DNA from: Mesostigma viride
Taxonomy: Eukaryota > Streptophyta > Mesostigmatophyceae > Mesostigmatales > Mesostigmataceae
DNA length: 28,718 bases
Assembly: GCA_009746045.1 (NCBI GenBank)
Contig: RPFO01000825.1
Location: forward strand, 1 to 28,718
Direction of reading: 5' to 3'
Positions 7,387 to 16,054 of this stretch are shown here, piece by piece. Positions within the stretch are counted from its first letter, which is position 1. Each line of letters opens with the position of its first letter. The translations under genes and the position numbers were made by a program. The notes under the pieces are model-generated. The model made no database searches. It saw nothing but the letters and a program-made list of their open reading frames with translations, and was not told the origin of the DNA.

Positions 7387-9129
7387 CTATTTTTTGCAGG
7401 TGGCGCGTTTTCGAGTTCGCGCGTTTTTACGCACTCGTTTTTGGCCAGCCGGCGCATCGTGAAATTCGTCGTCACTGCTGTCGCTTACTTGTTTTTCCTT
7501 CGCGTCCTCGTAACCATCCGTCCCTGTATACTCGATATCATCCAGTTTGCCGCCGGATAAAGGGTACCAAAATTCTTCGCCGTGCTTCTCTTTCATAGTT
7601 TCCGGAGGGTAAATCTTGTCCTTTTCCTTCTTCCACGCTTTATATTTTTCTTCGATTTCGGGTATTCCTGCCTCCTTCGCCTCAACAATCGCGTCCTTAC
7701 GCAAATAATCAATATAATCCTTTTTAGACATTCCTTGCTGCCGGTTTTTATCCCATAAAATTTTCATGCGATCCTTTTGTCTTTTTTCCTCAAGATGTTC
7801 TCGAGGTAAGTCCCGATTCGTCATCAATTGTGGAGTGTCTAAAGTCCCGAGATAGAGTTGATTAAGCTTCTCAAAAATCGGGCCGTGATGATGATATTTT
7901 ACTTCGCTTAAAAAGTCGCCGTTTCGATCTTTCGCTCGATCTACCATCGTGTGAATTATCTCGTGACCCAGTGTCCGCGCAAGGACTTCCATTTGAGAAT
8001 CTGGCCGTTTGCTATCAAGATAAAGAAACCTGTCTGGGACGGTATCAAGTTCGATCAAATCACGTTCTAATTTATTCTTGTTTACGCCAACGTACCTCCC
8101 TTGGTTCATCGTAACTGCAAGATGTAGAGGATCGTGCATGCCAGTTATTCGAGGAGTTTCGAACTGAAATACTAAATCATCTGTCGGCAAACCGTTTCCA
8201 AACATGTGTTTGTTCAAAATTTGCGCTACTGCATCGATATCTTCGTCGTTCAAGTCCAGTTTTCCATTTTTTAACAAACCGTTGCGCGTTTTTTTCAACT
8301 TTGCCTCCATTTCTCTTACGACGTTCTTTATGGGAATGTTCATATCGTCAAGTGTCGGAAGATAACGATCCATCCGCTCGTGAATATCAGATGAAGGCGC
8401 GCGGTTAAAATGGGCGCCACGTCGACGAGGTTCGTCGTAAAGACTTTTGCCCTGCTTCTTTAACTGCTGTAAATATTCCTCTTTACCCTTTTCAAATTCC
8501 TCCTTGTTACGGAAAGGATACTCATGCGGGAGAAGTCCCGCTGTCGCGTTTTCAAAGTACTCAACATTCGGATCAGGTTCTTCTAAACGGTTTGTCCGAG
8601 GGTTGAACCACGTTTTTTTGTCATCGGGATGTCTTTTTTTTTCCAAAAAACGGCGCTCGTCAAACCTGTCCTGCAACATTCGGTTAGATCTGAGCGAAAT
8701 TTCGTTGTCGCGAATTTTGTCCCAAAAAGGACTTATCTTTGCAAGCTCTTCATAAAGGTAGTCGAACTCTTTCTGCTGTTCGGGCGTTCTTTTGAAAGCC
8801 ATTGTTGGTAAGCTTTTGAGGCGAGACGACAGCTCCTGAATCTGCTTTTCTTTCTTTTTCAGCAACCCCTTCATTCCTGCCTGCATCACGCGCGGGTCGA
8901 TCATTGGCTGTCCCGCCTGTTTCGCGATTTTGCGAGCGATGTCGGTCGGGATTCTATCCCACACGCCCTCGGCGAGAGGCGGGCCATCTTCGAGCGCTGT
9001 CGCCTTAGCTCGATGCGTGTTCCTTCTTCTCGCGGAACAAGCCAGATGAGTAGCGCAAGATTTGCAGCCGCGAGCAGCGGTTAGGAGACACTGTCTGCCA
9101 TCTTTCGTTTTTCTAAAACAGCGAGGCAT
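7387..9129 (-). CDS. Cys-His knuckle protein with F-box-like segment and SprT-like metalloprotease domain
   Basis: An intact 580-residue frame. Residues 4-28 carry the knuckle C4-x9-C14-x10-C25-x2-H28, followed by NTHRAK. An F-box-like stretch (GVWDRIPTDIARKIAKQAG, from residue 55) comes next, then a long charged helical region. Residues about 335-430 resemble the SprT/Spartan-type zinc metalloproteases: GRYVGVN strand, HEIIH at 389-393 with the catalytic Glu, and a third ligand candidate in HHHGPIF (413-419). The C-terminal 150 residues are charged, ending in a basic tail. By analogy it could cleave DNA-bound or ubiquitylated proteins, with the F-box-like part offering a link to SCF ubiquitin ligases; this is inference. 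The family assignment rests on the HExxH plus HGP pattern and spacing. Confidence 0.85.
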   Translation of the reverse strand: MPRCFRKTKDGRQCLLTAARGCKSCATHLACSARRRNTHRAKATALEDGPPLAEGVWDRIPTDIARKIAKQAGQPMIDPRVMQAGMKGLLKKKEKQIQELSSRLKSLPTMAFKRTPEQQKEFDYLYEELAKISPFWDKIRDNEISLRSNRMLQDRFDERRFLEKKRHPDDKKTWFNPRTNRLEEPDPNVEYFENATAGLLPHEYPFRNKEEFEKGKEEYLQQLKKQGKSLYDEPRRRGAHFNRAPSSDIHERMDRYLPTLDDMNIPIKNVVREMEAKLKKTRNGLLKNGKLDLNDEDIDAVAQILNKHMFGNGLPTDDLVFQFETPRITGMHDPLHLAVTMNQGRYVGVNKNKLERDLIELDTVPDRFLYLDSKRPDSQMEVLARTLGHEIIHTMVDRAKDRNGDFLSEVKYHHHGPIFEKLNQLYLGTLDTPQLMTNRDLPREHLEEKRQKDRMKILWDKNRQQGMSKKDYIDYLRKDAIVEAKEAGIPEIEEKYKAWKKEKDKIYPPETMKEKHGEEFWYPLSGGKLDDIEYTGTDGYEDAKEKQVSDSSDDEFHDAPAGQKRVRKNARTRKRATCKK

Positions 9130-9280
9130 ATTTAATTAAAGTACAGTTAAAAGTGATAGTGTGGATGAAAGTTGCGTTTATTAATAATTTGGCACATGCC
9201 ATCATCATCCATGCCGAATCGGCTTTAGAAACGCTGCAAAGTCGTTTCTGATACATTTCGTGCTTTATTTACACGCTGTA

Positions 9281-9463
9281 TTACTCGGGCTCGCTTTCGT
9301 TCATTGCGTTTATGCCCGCGGACGATTTTCTCCATTCATCGTACCGCCTTTCGAAATCCTCCAAATCTCGGGGCTCGAGTTTCGAGTCGCAGGGGACGGA
9401 AGCGAAAAGCTGCTTCCATGATTTGTCGAAAACGACTTGGTAATTGGCGTCCTCGCGAGTCAT
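9281..9463 (-). CDS. Small acidic protein of 60 residues
   Basis: ATG 9461-9463 opens a 60-residue frame beginning MTREDANYQVVF and ending in NESEPE. A longer version would need a TTG start at 9508 and cover an inverted repeat, so the ATG is preferred. It is acidic, has one possible amphipathic helix (DLEDFERRYDEWRKSS) and no membrane segment. It is divergent from the 9650-10251 gene; the 9506-9561 inverted repeat lies between them. I do not recognise it. Confidence 0.5.
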   Translation of the reverse strand: MTREDANYQVVFDKSWKQLFASVPCDSKLEPRDLEDFERRYDEWRKSSAGINAMNESEPE

Positions 9464-9505
9464 TTCGGAAGGAGGCGAGGTTGTTTCTCTCAAGCGGTAT
9501 ATGTA

Positions 9506-9561
9506 CAAACGCGGATGATGTCAAGGAGGAAAATATCTGCCTCGTGACATCATCCGGTTTG
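9506..9561. promoter_or_regulatory. Inverted repeat between divergent genes
   Basis: CAAACGCGGATGATGTCA (9506-9523) is matched in reverse by TGACATCATCCGGTTTG (9545-9561), 17 paired bases with one extra base and a 21-base spacer. Just after it, CGGTTTGTAAC repeats directly (9555 and 9573). It sits between the starts of two divergent genes, the usual place for an operator or enhancer; TGATGTCA resembles bZIP-type sites. It could also fold as an RNA hairpin. Confidence 0.6.
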
Positions 9562-9602
9562 TAACGACAACTCGGTTTGTAACCGATTTCGAGAAACAAA
9601 AC

Positions 9603-9612
9603 GTATAAAAAA
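9603..9612 (+). promoter_or_regulatory. TATA element of the 9650-10251 gene
   Basis: CGTATAAAAAAGG, about 40-47 bp before ATG 9650. A TATAAAA at similar spacing precedes the 21289 gene. Confidence 0.5.
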
Positions 9613-9649
9613 GGAATCGCAAGCGTCACAAAGGCACCGGTTTTCGACA

Positions 9650-10251
9650 ATGGAAGCCACGTACGAGAACCTTCCACCCGAAGTCTTGACTCAAATCGTG
9701 AAAGAGTCTTGGCCTTACGGGTGCGCCATCAACAAAGCCACCCAACGCGAATACGACGTCGTCGCAGTCGCGAAAAAAGAAGAATTGAGCAAAAAGTTTC
9801 GCGTGAACGACCTTTTTCTTACCATCGGAACGGAGCTCTCGGTCCGAGAAAACGAAGAAGCCGATCTGAACTGGCTTAATCCGAAGCTCGCCGAAAGGAC
9901 CGACGAGCAACTGCGAGGCGTGATGAAAGCATTGTCTTTGGAGCGCATCGAGGAATGCGAGGACGCCGTGTACACTCCGCATCACGTCAAAGTGATAAAA
10001 CTCTTCGCGCTCTGTCGCGACTTGAAAGAAGGCGTCGAAAACATCATGGACCTGCACATCTCCAATCGGACCTACGACAGGATCGAGTTTCGTTTGTTCG
10101 ATGTTGCGAGCAAGACCAGTCCTTTCACGGTCCGAGCGAGCAGTTTCATGACCAAGTTTTACAACCAACTACAGGCCCAGGAGGAGCGGGACGGGAGATC
10201 GACGACGAGCGAGCACTGGAATTGGAACGGGTGGTGGTCTCGCTGCCTTGA
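9650..10251 (+). CDS. F-box-like protein, frame probably broken near the C-terminus
   Basis: ATG 9650 opens a protein whose first residues, NLPPEVLTQIVKES (7-20), match the start of an F-box and resemble the F-box of the 11728-12753 gene. The rest is a mixed helical protein without visible catalytic motifs. The uninterrupted frame goes on to 10294 with a Trp-rich tail. The neighbouring frame gives a more ordinary end, REIDDERALELERVVVSLP, with the stop at 10249-10251; one extra G in the GGG at 10193-10195 would join them. I prefer that end. If the F-box is real, the product could recruit a target to a host SCF ubiquitin ligase. Confidence 0.65.
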
Positions 10252-10554
10252 AAAACATTGCGAAAACTACCGAAATGTAGGGGTGTTGTCGTAGAGAGAG
10301 CGTTCGGTTTCGTGAGGCCACATAACGATTGCGCGGGAAGGTTCTACAGTGGTTATCAAAGGAGGAAGAAGCGCATCGCGCAGAGGATGCGTGTACAGTT
10401 TCATCGAGTGGCGGATCTTTCTGCCGCGTTTCTGTCCTAATAACCAATCTTTAAATTTCTGATCACACCGCTTTCGAGCGGAATTGCACACAACTGGTCT
10501 CATTGACATCCAATACTTGTAAATAAATAAATTGTTGTTTGAGGGTATATAGGA
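10252..10554. other. Intergenic stretch without a clear gene
   Basis: Short open frames exist on both strands (plus 10258-10440, minus 10169-10447) but neither has a recognisable motif or promoter, and their composition looks random. The last 60 bases are AT-rich and lead into the promoter of the 10555 gene. It may be a decayed gene end or untranslated sequence. Confidence 0.4.
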
Positions 10555-10797
10555 ATGACAACATCGTGCGGCCACAAGCTGAAGTCTGGCGGCCATTGTC
10601 GCATAAAGGTGAAAGGCGCCAAGAAATGCCGGTTTCATGCAAAAAAACATGTCGTGCGCGGACCAAATGTTTCTGGACCAAATGAAATCGAAACTTGGGA
10701 AGAGTATATAATACGGACCACAGAAGCGGATCGAAACCAGGCCGAGAAGAGAAAAAATTCGACACAAGGCGGTAACGCTAGTAAGAAACAGAAATGA
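10555..10797 (+). CDS. Short Cys-His knuckle protein, 80 residues
   Basis: C5-x9-C15-x9-C25-x2-H28 fills the N-terminus, followed by HVVRGPN, the equivalent of the THRAR motif in its relatives. The second half carries EIETWEEY and RTTEADRNQ, near-identical at DNA level to a stretch near 23291-23350 at the start of the 22308-23380 gene. This suggests the gene is a truncated copy or a recombinant of a longer member. A TATATA lies only a few bases before the ATG (GGGTATATAGGAATG). The knuckle probably binds zinc; the partner is unknown. Two relatives follow in tandem. Confidence 0.8.
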   Translation: MTTSCGHKLKSGGHCRIKVKGAKKCRFHAKKHVVRGPNVSGPNEIETWEEYIIRTTEADRNQAEKRKNSTQGGNASKKQK

Positions 10798-10803
10798 TAG
10801 TAT

Positions 10804-10837
10804 ATTTTTTTTCTGGTTTGGTTCGTATAGTGGTGAA
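10804..10837 (+). promoter_or_regulatory. ATG-proximal promoter motif, copy 1
   Basis: A run of nine T, CTGG, then GTATAG 8-13 bases before the ATG. The same order (T-run, CTGG, GTATA, TGG, ATG) precedes the next gene at 11699-11727, so the promoter was duplicated with the gene or is kept by selection. The compact layout resembles giant-virus late promoters, by inference. Confidence 0.55.
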
Positions 10838-11652
10838 ATGACAAAGGAGTGCGGATGCAAGACGAGTTCGGGCGGAACTTGCAGAAATAAGGTCGCGGAC
10901 CCGAAACGCGAGAGATGCCGATTCCACACTACGAAGAACGCAAGGAAGTCGCGGAAGAAGACACATAGGGCGCGACAGCCCGGCGATAGTGATAGTTTCA
11001 ACACTGCTCAGTCCAATGTCTATCAAGATGCCGTTCAAGAGCAAAGCGCTAAAGACGAAAATGGACAGGGTTGGCCTTATATCACTACAGTAGCAGAGGC
11101 AAGACTCCATCAGCCAAATAATGCGGCGACAATGCTCCTTGAGGCCGAAGAGGCATATGCAGAAGAAATTCCAGAGCATGTCGAGCCAAGATGGGATCCA
11201 AGAATGCGTGCACGTTATTTTGAAAGGCCAAAACCAAACGAATGGGACAAAAATTCAGCTATAGAAGACGATACGAGGGGATGGGCGAGATTGATAGCGC
11301 AAGGGAAGACTGACGGATGGCCGATAAACGAGATATCCGATCTGTTAGAACAAAGACACGATGAGACCGGAATTCCCGCTGGGAGAATGTTTCGACGCAG
11401 GGCCTCGTCCGCCAGGTCAGGACCTTACGCGAGACCTTCGGAAGAGTTGAGTTCAACGGCCACGTCGAACCGAAGACCCGACCCACCTCGGCCCGTGAGC
11501 GCTTTTCCAATGACGAAGAACGAGAGAAGGCGAGCGATTTGGGACCCGCCTCCCGTAAACGGCGCGGTAAGGCTCGGCCCTATGATGTTTGGCACGATGA
11601 GACATTAGGTCACGCACGAGAAAGCTCGGTTGGAATCTTTCTTTCATGGTGA
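10838..11652 (+). CDS. Cys-His knuckle protein, frame broken once
   Basis: The N-terminus has C5-x9-C15-x11-C27-x2-H30 and then KTHRARQPG, very close to the 11728 gene. The middle is acidic with Trp and Pro and no known domain. The first frame runs to 11608, but from about the TTT at 11390-11392 the neighbouring frame gives a more natural end rich in charged residues, closing at the stop 11650-11652; one more T would join them. Total about 271 residues. The knuckle is expected to bind zinc. Partner and function are unknown. It is the middle member of a three-gene tandem set (10555, 10838, 11728). Confidence 0.75.
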
Positions 11653-11698
11653 TTAGAAGAAGAGCATGTAAAATAATAAACTGAAAAACGCTCTGTTC

Positions 11699-11727
11699 TT
11701 TTTTTTCTGGCTTTTCCGTATACTGGG
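11699..11727 (+). promoter_or_regulatory. ATG-proximal promoter motif, copy 2
   Basis: T-run, CTGG, CCGTATACTGGG directly before ATG 11728. It matches the motif before the 10838 gene in order and spacing. Confidence 0.55.
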
Positions 11728-12753
11728 ATGACTAAGGAGTGCGGACACAAGTTGAAGAAAGGAGGCCGTTGTCAGATCAAAGTCGCAGACCCCAAGAAGA
11801 AGCGATGCAGGTTCCACGGAAAGGGAGGCAAGACCAAACACCGAGTCAGAGGGCCGTCGATACCTGGGAAACGTGAACGCGATGAACAAACGTCGTTTGT
11901 AACGGCGGACCAGTCTTCAAGAGATAGTATGGTATCGGCCAACTCGAATTGGAAAAACAGCGGCGTACAAGATGAGGTTCAATCACGTCCTGAGATTATT
12001 ATTACACAACGTAATCCCCCCCCTGAAGGGACAGGCACGAATGGAAACGAAATGATGATTCCACACAATCGGCGAGTTCACGAGGAGCCACTCGATTACG
12101 GTGACGCAGGTTCTAAATTTGACGCGATGGACTTATATTTTCCCGGGGGGATCTATAGAGAGTTGCCAGATGTAAGGGGGAAGAACGTGACAAACGAATT
12201 TGACGACTCAAACCCCCCTGCGAAAAATCAAACTAGAAACTCCGCGCAGTCATCCTATCGTCCTGACCCACGACTGCCCGGAATAAACCTTGATACAAAC
12301 AGAAAGCAAAAAACTGGTCGGCCAAAGGTATTTTCCGACCGTTTACACGGGGTTGCACCCCCTGACGAAAACGCGGAAAGGTCTCCTCTCGAAAACTTAC
12401 CAGAGGAGGTTTTACACGATATAGTTAAGAATTTAGATGTGCAATCGTTGCGCAACTTTGGTGCATCCAACAGAAACCTATATCATCAGGTATTGAAACT
12501 GATGGAAGATAGCATCAAAGCTAACCCTGAATATTTTAGCGGCACCGGCAGTAATGAAATGGAAAAGAAAGCGGTAATGACAGTGAACGCCGAGAATGCG
12601 GAAAGAAAAAAAAAAGGACTTGAACCGTTTAACGAAACGCAATTCCTTGAAAAGATAGCGCTGTATATGGATGCATGGAGGGAAAGGAGAGCGGAACTAA
12701 TACAAAAAGTGCGTATTGCAAAGAGACTCCGAGAAATCCGGCCTTCTCGGTAA
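11728..12753 (+). CDS. Cys-His knuckle protein with C-terminal F-box
   Basis: An intact 341-residue frame. The knuckle C5-x9-C15-x11-C27-x2-H30 is followed by KHRVRGPS. A long low-complexity, Asn/Pro/Asp-rich linker leads to a good F-box at about 221-257: LENLPEEVLHDIVKNL then LRNFGASNRNLYHQV. The last 80 residues are helical and charged. F-box proteins bridge Skp1 and a substrate in SCF ubiquitin ligases, and many large viruses encode them to redirect host ubiquitylation; the knuckle may be the substrate- or nucleic-acid-binding end. The F-box assignment is by motif. A frame overlapping the end (to 12988) has no support. Confidence 0.85.
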   Translation: MTKECGHKLKKGGRCQIKVADPKKKRCRFHGKGGKTKHRVRGPSIPGKRERDEQTSFVTADQSSRDSMVSANSNWKNSGVQDEVQSRPEIIITQRNPPPEGTGTNGNEMMIPHNRRVHEEPLDYGDAGSKFDAMDLYFPGGIYRELPDVRGKNVTNEFDDSNPPAKNQTRNSAQSSYRPDPRLPGINLDTNRKQKTGRPKVFSDRLHGVAPPDENAERSPLENLPEEVLHDIVKNLDVQSLRNFGASNRNLYHQVLKLMEDSIKANPEYFSGTGSNEMEKKAVMTVNAENAERKKKGLEPFNETQFLEKIALYMDAWRERRAELIQKVRIAKRLREIRPSR

Positions 12754-13002
12754 AACCCTTTCCTGGTACCGCAATAATGATCTTACCGAACTTCATATGA
12801 TGGGTTGTTTTCTCGCCAAGATGGAAACAGAGTGGGAGGATCGCGATCCTAATGCGTCTTCGATACGGATCCGCTGTCGCGATGTCGCCGAGGCGTCAAT
12901 AATGGCAAAGGATCGTAAAAACGCACGTGACGTCGGCCACGATCGTTCCAACGCGTGTGAGAGACTAGAACAGGAAGCATCTTACTAGATGGTAAGGTAA
13001 TT

Positions 13003-13317
13003 TCACCTCCTCCGGCTCTTGCGATGCCTTCGCTGGTTGATGGTGTGCTTCAGATACGCCATCTGCGCTGGATGGGTTTGCGAGCTTTGATACATATAGG
13101 GCATTGGCTCCTGGCTCAAGTCCATCCATTCCAGCTGACCGTTGGTGGCGGGGACGTCGGGGGGCTGGACCATGTCGCCGCTGTTCGCCATTCCACACGA
13201 GGCGGCTCGGTGGCGAGAAACCGGCTTGCGCCTCGAGTGCGAGGCGCACCTCTTGTATCCAGCCCTGGCGCTGTTGCTGCAATGGCTGCCGTCCTTGCAT
13301 TTTGCGGTGCACTTCAT
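13003..13317 (-). CDS. Short Cys-His knuckle protein, 104 residues
   Basis: MKC starts a knuckle C3-x9-C13-x10-C24-x2-H27 followed by SRHRAA, the family's basic motif. The rest is Pro/Gln/Met-rich with no fold signature and ends in a run of Arg and Lys (HRKSRRR). TATACACCC lies directly before the ATG, as in other family members. It is transcribed convergently to the 11728 gene. The 249-base gap on that side holds only a weak open frame. Confidence 0.75.
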   Translation of the reverse strand: MKCTAKCKDGSHCSNSARAGYKRCASHSRRKPVSRHRAASCGMANSGDMVQPPDVPATNGQLEWMDLSQEPMPYMYQSSQTHPAQMAYLKHTINQRRHRKSRRR

Positions 13318-13354
13318 GGGTGTATACTACTTGTTCTCTAGAAAAACTTCGGAC

Positions 13355-13456
13355 TCACTTGTTTTTCTTCGTGGCTCGCTTTTTGGGTTTCTTTTTTCGC
13401 GTTTGTCCCCCTCCGTGGTTGTTCAGGCCGTGACTATAATACAACAAGGGAGGCAT
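13355..13456 (-). CDS. Very small basic protein, 33 residues
   Basis: ATG 13454-13456 opens MPPLLYYSHGLNNHGGG and then a Lys/Arg-rich tail ending at TGA 13355-13357. A TTATACGCC sits just before the ATG, the compact arrangement of nearby genes. The Tyr-Tyr-Ser-His-Gly and Asn-Asn-His-Gly-Gly-Gly motifs plus basic tail look like a small DNA- or virion-associated peptide; this is inference. It is too short for most gene finders. Confidence 0.5.
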   Translation of the reverse strand: MPPLLYYSHGLNNHGGGQTRKKKPKKRATKKNK

Positions 13457-13482
13457 GGCGTATAAGATACAGCGGCGATTTT

Positions 13483-13555
13483 TGTTCGGGGCGAGACTCG
13501 AACTCGCGACCTGCGGCTCATAAGACCGCCGCTCTACCGACTGAGCTACTCGAAC
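13483..13555 (-). tRNA. tRNA-Ile (anticodon UAU)
   Basis: On the minus strand the sequence folds as a full cloverleaf: acceptor GTTCGAG with CCCGAAC (one A-C mismatch), D stem GCTC/GAGC, anticodon stem GCGGT/GCCGC with loop CTTATGA, T stem GCGAG/CTCGC with loop TTCGAGT, and discriminator A. The anticodon at loop positions 3-5 is TAT, which reads AUA. No CCA is encoded and no intron is present. Giant viruses often carry tRNAs for codons their hosts use rarely. Confidence 0.9.
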
Positions 13556-13627
13556 GTACCTTTTAGCACCAGTTTTTTCCTTCCGTTTTGAACGCGCTTT
13601 TTTTGGCGCGTATGTATAAAACGGAGC

Positions 13628-13944
13628 ATGATCGGAAAAACGAGGACATGTAAAGGAACGCTAAAAGACGGTCGTTCGTGCTCGAACTGTTGTACGGGTA
13701 AGCGTAAGTATTGCGGCGTCCATAGCAGGACTCGGACACACCGAGCTCGAAACGAAAAAATCGAAAAAGAAACCGGCCAGCCAGAAGAAGCTGATGATTT
13801 TCTAGCACGTACGAGAGAAGAGATTTTAGAAAGAGCCCGGCAAAGGGTCAAGAATCCCCCCCCCCGAAACCAAATGCTCTTACCCCCACCCAGTCTGAAG
13901 AAGAAAAATTCGGATTTCTCTGAAAATAGTTTATTAAACAGCAT
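13628..13944 (+). pseudogene. 5' part of a Cys-His knuckle gene split by a mobile element
   Basis: ATG 13628, 7 bases after a TATAAAA, opens a knuckle C8-x9-C18-x10-C29-x2-H32 followed by RTHRARNEK and a charged helix. The frame enters the inserted element at 13945 and continues to a chance stop at 14048-14050. The sequence TAAACAGCAT at 13935-13944 recurs at 16045-16054, after which a long open frame resumes (the 16055-17328 part). The two parts look like one original gene: both are helical, and residues on each side fit in character, though the join needs a one-base change in the T5 run at 16054-16058. If the element is spliced out as RNA the gene could still work; otherwise it is disrupted. 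Confidence 0.7.
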
Positions 13945-15444
13945 GCGGGAAAGAAAGGGCCGCCACAACCTTGTGGCTGTACATGCAGAAAGGCTTGTTA
14001 GACGAATGGGGACGGCTTGTTGTTTACCGGGGAATCCTACTGGCAACTAGCTTTGCCTTTTGTAAGTCAGGCGCCGTTTGTTTGAACGGCCGGCCATGTG
14101 TTGAATGCTGACGGAAGTTGCGTCAAAAAGCTGTAATAAAATCTGATGTAACCAGCACTCACCAATTGATTGGTGTGCTGCTTGGTTGGGTAGTGTGTTC
14201 AGGGTTGCATTCGAAGAGTACACATGGCCTGACAGCTCAGACGTGTGACAGATGAGCTGGCTGGCTGAATTATTAAATTGTCAGCGTTAGGATATTTCTG
14301 GTTTTGCCGTTTTCCATTTTGACGGTAGGCTTGATAAGCATGGTCGGCGGGTTGTGACCCGTAATTGTTTCTTTGAATGTGCTCACTGAAGCAGTATGCG
14401 CGGCCTCGCTGCTATGGCGGCGGGGCTAAAGAAAATTAGGCAAAGACCCCGTCCTTGCCTGCTATGAAGTCGCGGGCTTTGCGACTTCACGGCAGGTAGG
14501 GGCGGTTTGAACGGAACGGAAATTTCGCGTTACCAATGTGCCAAGTGGTTCTGGTTGGCACCTTGCTGGGCAGCGTCTCGGTGGTCATAGAAAGTGGGCT
14601 GGGCGCCCCGCCCCGGCTGCTGGTAATTCCAGCAGCGGAGCCAATCATGTCGACTAAGAAGTCCGCAGCTGATGCGGAAACTGTGCGAAGGTCAATAGAT
14701 TAATTTGGATTCCATGAGACTGCGCTGGTAGTCAGTCAGCGGCCCACCGCCTAGGGCGCTGCATGGCGCTGCCTTCGGCTTGGTGCGCGGCCCTTTTTTG
14801 TTATGGGCCAGCGAGGGATATAAGGGTGACGCGCGGCCGGCTAATTTCTTGCGTTCCGGAAGAAAATATATTTGCAAAATTCCCACAAAAGGAACCGAGT
14901 ATCGGAAAGGCGTCTCGGCTGACAGTGGCAGTGTCTGGCCTTGTCGTCTCTTCCTGCTCAGCACCCGGCAGGTAGCGGTTCAAACCCTGGTGGCGTCGGA
15001 ATGCGAATTTTCTGGGTTTTTATCCGGAATAATGTTTTGCTGAGGCGGCTCCGCGGATTCGCTAACCTTTTATTGTCGGGCCCCTTAGGGGGTTATTATA
15101 GCCTTGTGCGGGCTGAGTCGCCATGAAGGAGATGTTGCGACACGCCCCACTTTGTGGTCTTTTATGGAAGCGGCTACCCTCGAGGCTGCTCGGAAGAGGG
15201 GGGGGGTCTTCTCCTTTTCTTTGTTCACTGTTATTGGGGCAACAGTGATCCTATCAAGTTTTGTTTCCTGAGCGGCGACAGTGCGGGGGAGGAGGGTAAT
15301 GGCGCCAGGGACTGGGGTGGATCGGGGGGCTCTTGCTCCTGCATGCGAGGGAGACGAGATGACTACTTAAACCTGCCTTTGGCAGGGGCTCTACTCATTG
15401 TTTTCAATCAAATGCTGGTTTTCTTGGGAGCTCAAGTGTCATAA
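13910..15444 (+). mobile_element. Structured non-coding insertion element, full copy with a little flanking gene sequence
   Basis: The body (13945 on) has no credible gene but many strong hairpins: CCACAA/TTGTGG (13963-13976), CACCAATTGATTGGTG (14160-14175), GAAGTCGC/GCGACTTC (14466-14488), GTGCCAA/TTGGCAC (14538-14561) and GCTGCTGG/CCAGCAGC (14616-14636). The whole insertion is flanked by the 10-bp direct repeat TAAACAGCAT. There are no terminal inverted repeats. The unit, including 35 bp of the split gene, is repeated in tandem with an internal deletion (15445-16047). Options are a ribozyme-type intron without an open frame, a non-autonomous retroposon, or another RNA-based element. I could not place it in a family. 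Confidence 0.65.
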
Positions 15445-16047
15445 TCGGATTTCTCTGAAAATAGTTTATTAAACAGCATGCGGGAAAGAAAGGGCCGCCA
15501 CAACCTTGTGGCTGTACATGCAGAAAGGCTTGTTAGACGAATGGGGACGGCTTGTTGTTTACCGGGGAATCCTACTGGCAACTAGCTTTGCCTTTTGTAA
15601 GTCAGGCGCCGTTTGTTTGAACGGCCGGCCATGTGTTGAATGCTGACGGAAGTTGCGTCAAAAAGCTGTAATAAAATCTGATGTAACCAGCACTCACCAA
15701 TTGATTGGTGTGCTGCTTGGTTGGGTAGTGTGTTCAGGGTTGCATTCGAAGAGTACACATGGCCTGACAGCTCAGACGTGTGACAGATGAGCTGGCTGGC
15801 TGAATTATTAAATTGTCAGCGTTAGGATATTTCTGGTTTTGCCGTTTTCCATTTTGACGGTAGGCTTGATAAGCATGGTCGGCGGGTTGTGACCCGTAAT
15901 TGTTTCTTCCCACCCATCCCACCCTTGGGGGGCTCTTGCTCCTGCATGCGAGGGAGACGAGATGACTACTTAAACCTGCCTTTGGCAGGGGCTCTACTCA
16001 TTGTTTTCAATCAAATGCTGGTTTTCTTGGGAGCTCAAGTGTCATAA
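15445..16047 (+). repeat. Tandem second copy of the element with an internal deletion
   Basis: Bases 15445-15908 appear identical to 13910-14373 and 15927-16047 to 15324-15444. Between them 950 bp of the first copy are replaced by 18 bp (CCCACCCATCCCACCCTT). The left boundary carries 35 bp of the split gene again, so this copy arose by tandem duplication after insertion, then lost its middle, or it reflects mixed genomes collapsed in assembly. Confidence 0.85.
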
Positions 16048-16054
16048 ACAGCAT

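Noticed and set aside
12716-12988. 90-codon frame overlapping the end of the 11728 gene
   Set aside because: It starts at TTG, has no motif, and the previous gene already has a natural end; joining them would need a base removed.
14616-14636. GGTAATTCCAGC, identical to part of the 530 loop of 18S rRNA
   Set aside because: It is explained by a perfect local hairpin (GCTGCTGG/CCAGCAGC), and surrounding bases do not match rRNA.
14977-14987. GGTTCAAACCC, resembling a tRNA/SINE B box inside the insertion element
   Set aside because: The flanking bases do not form a T stem and no matching A box or cloverleaf is found upstream.
13945-15441. Group I or group II intron
   Set aside because: Some words resemble group I core elements (near 14630-14660), but I could not assemble a convincing P3-P8 core or find a domain V, and no homing or maturase gene is present. 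Left as possible, not called.
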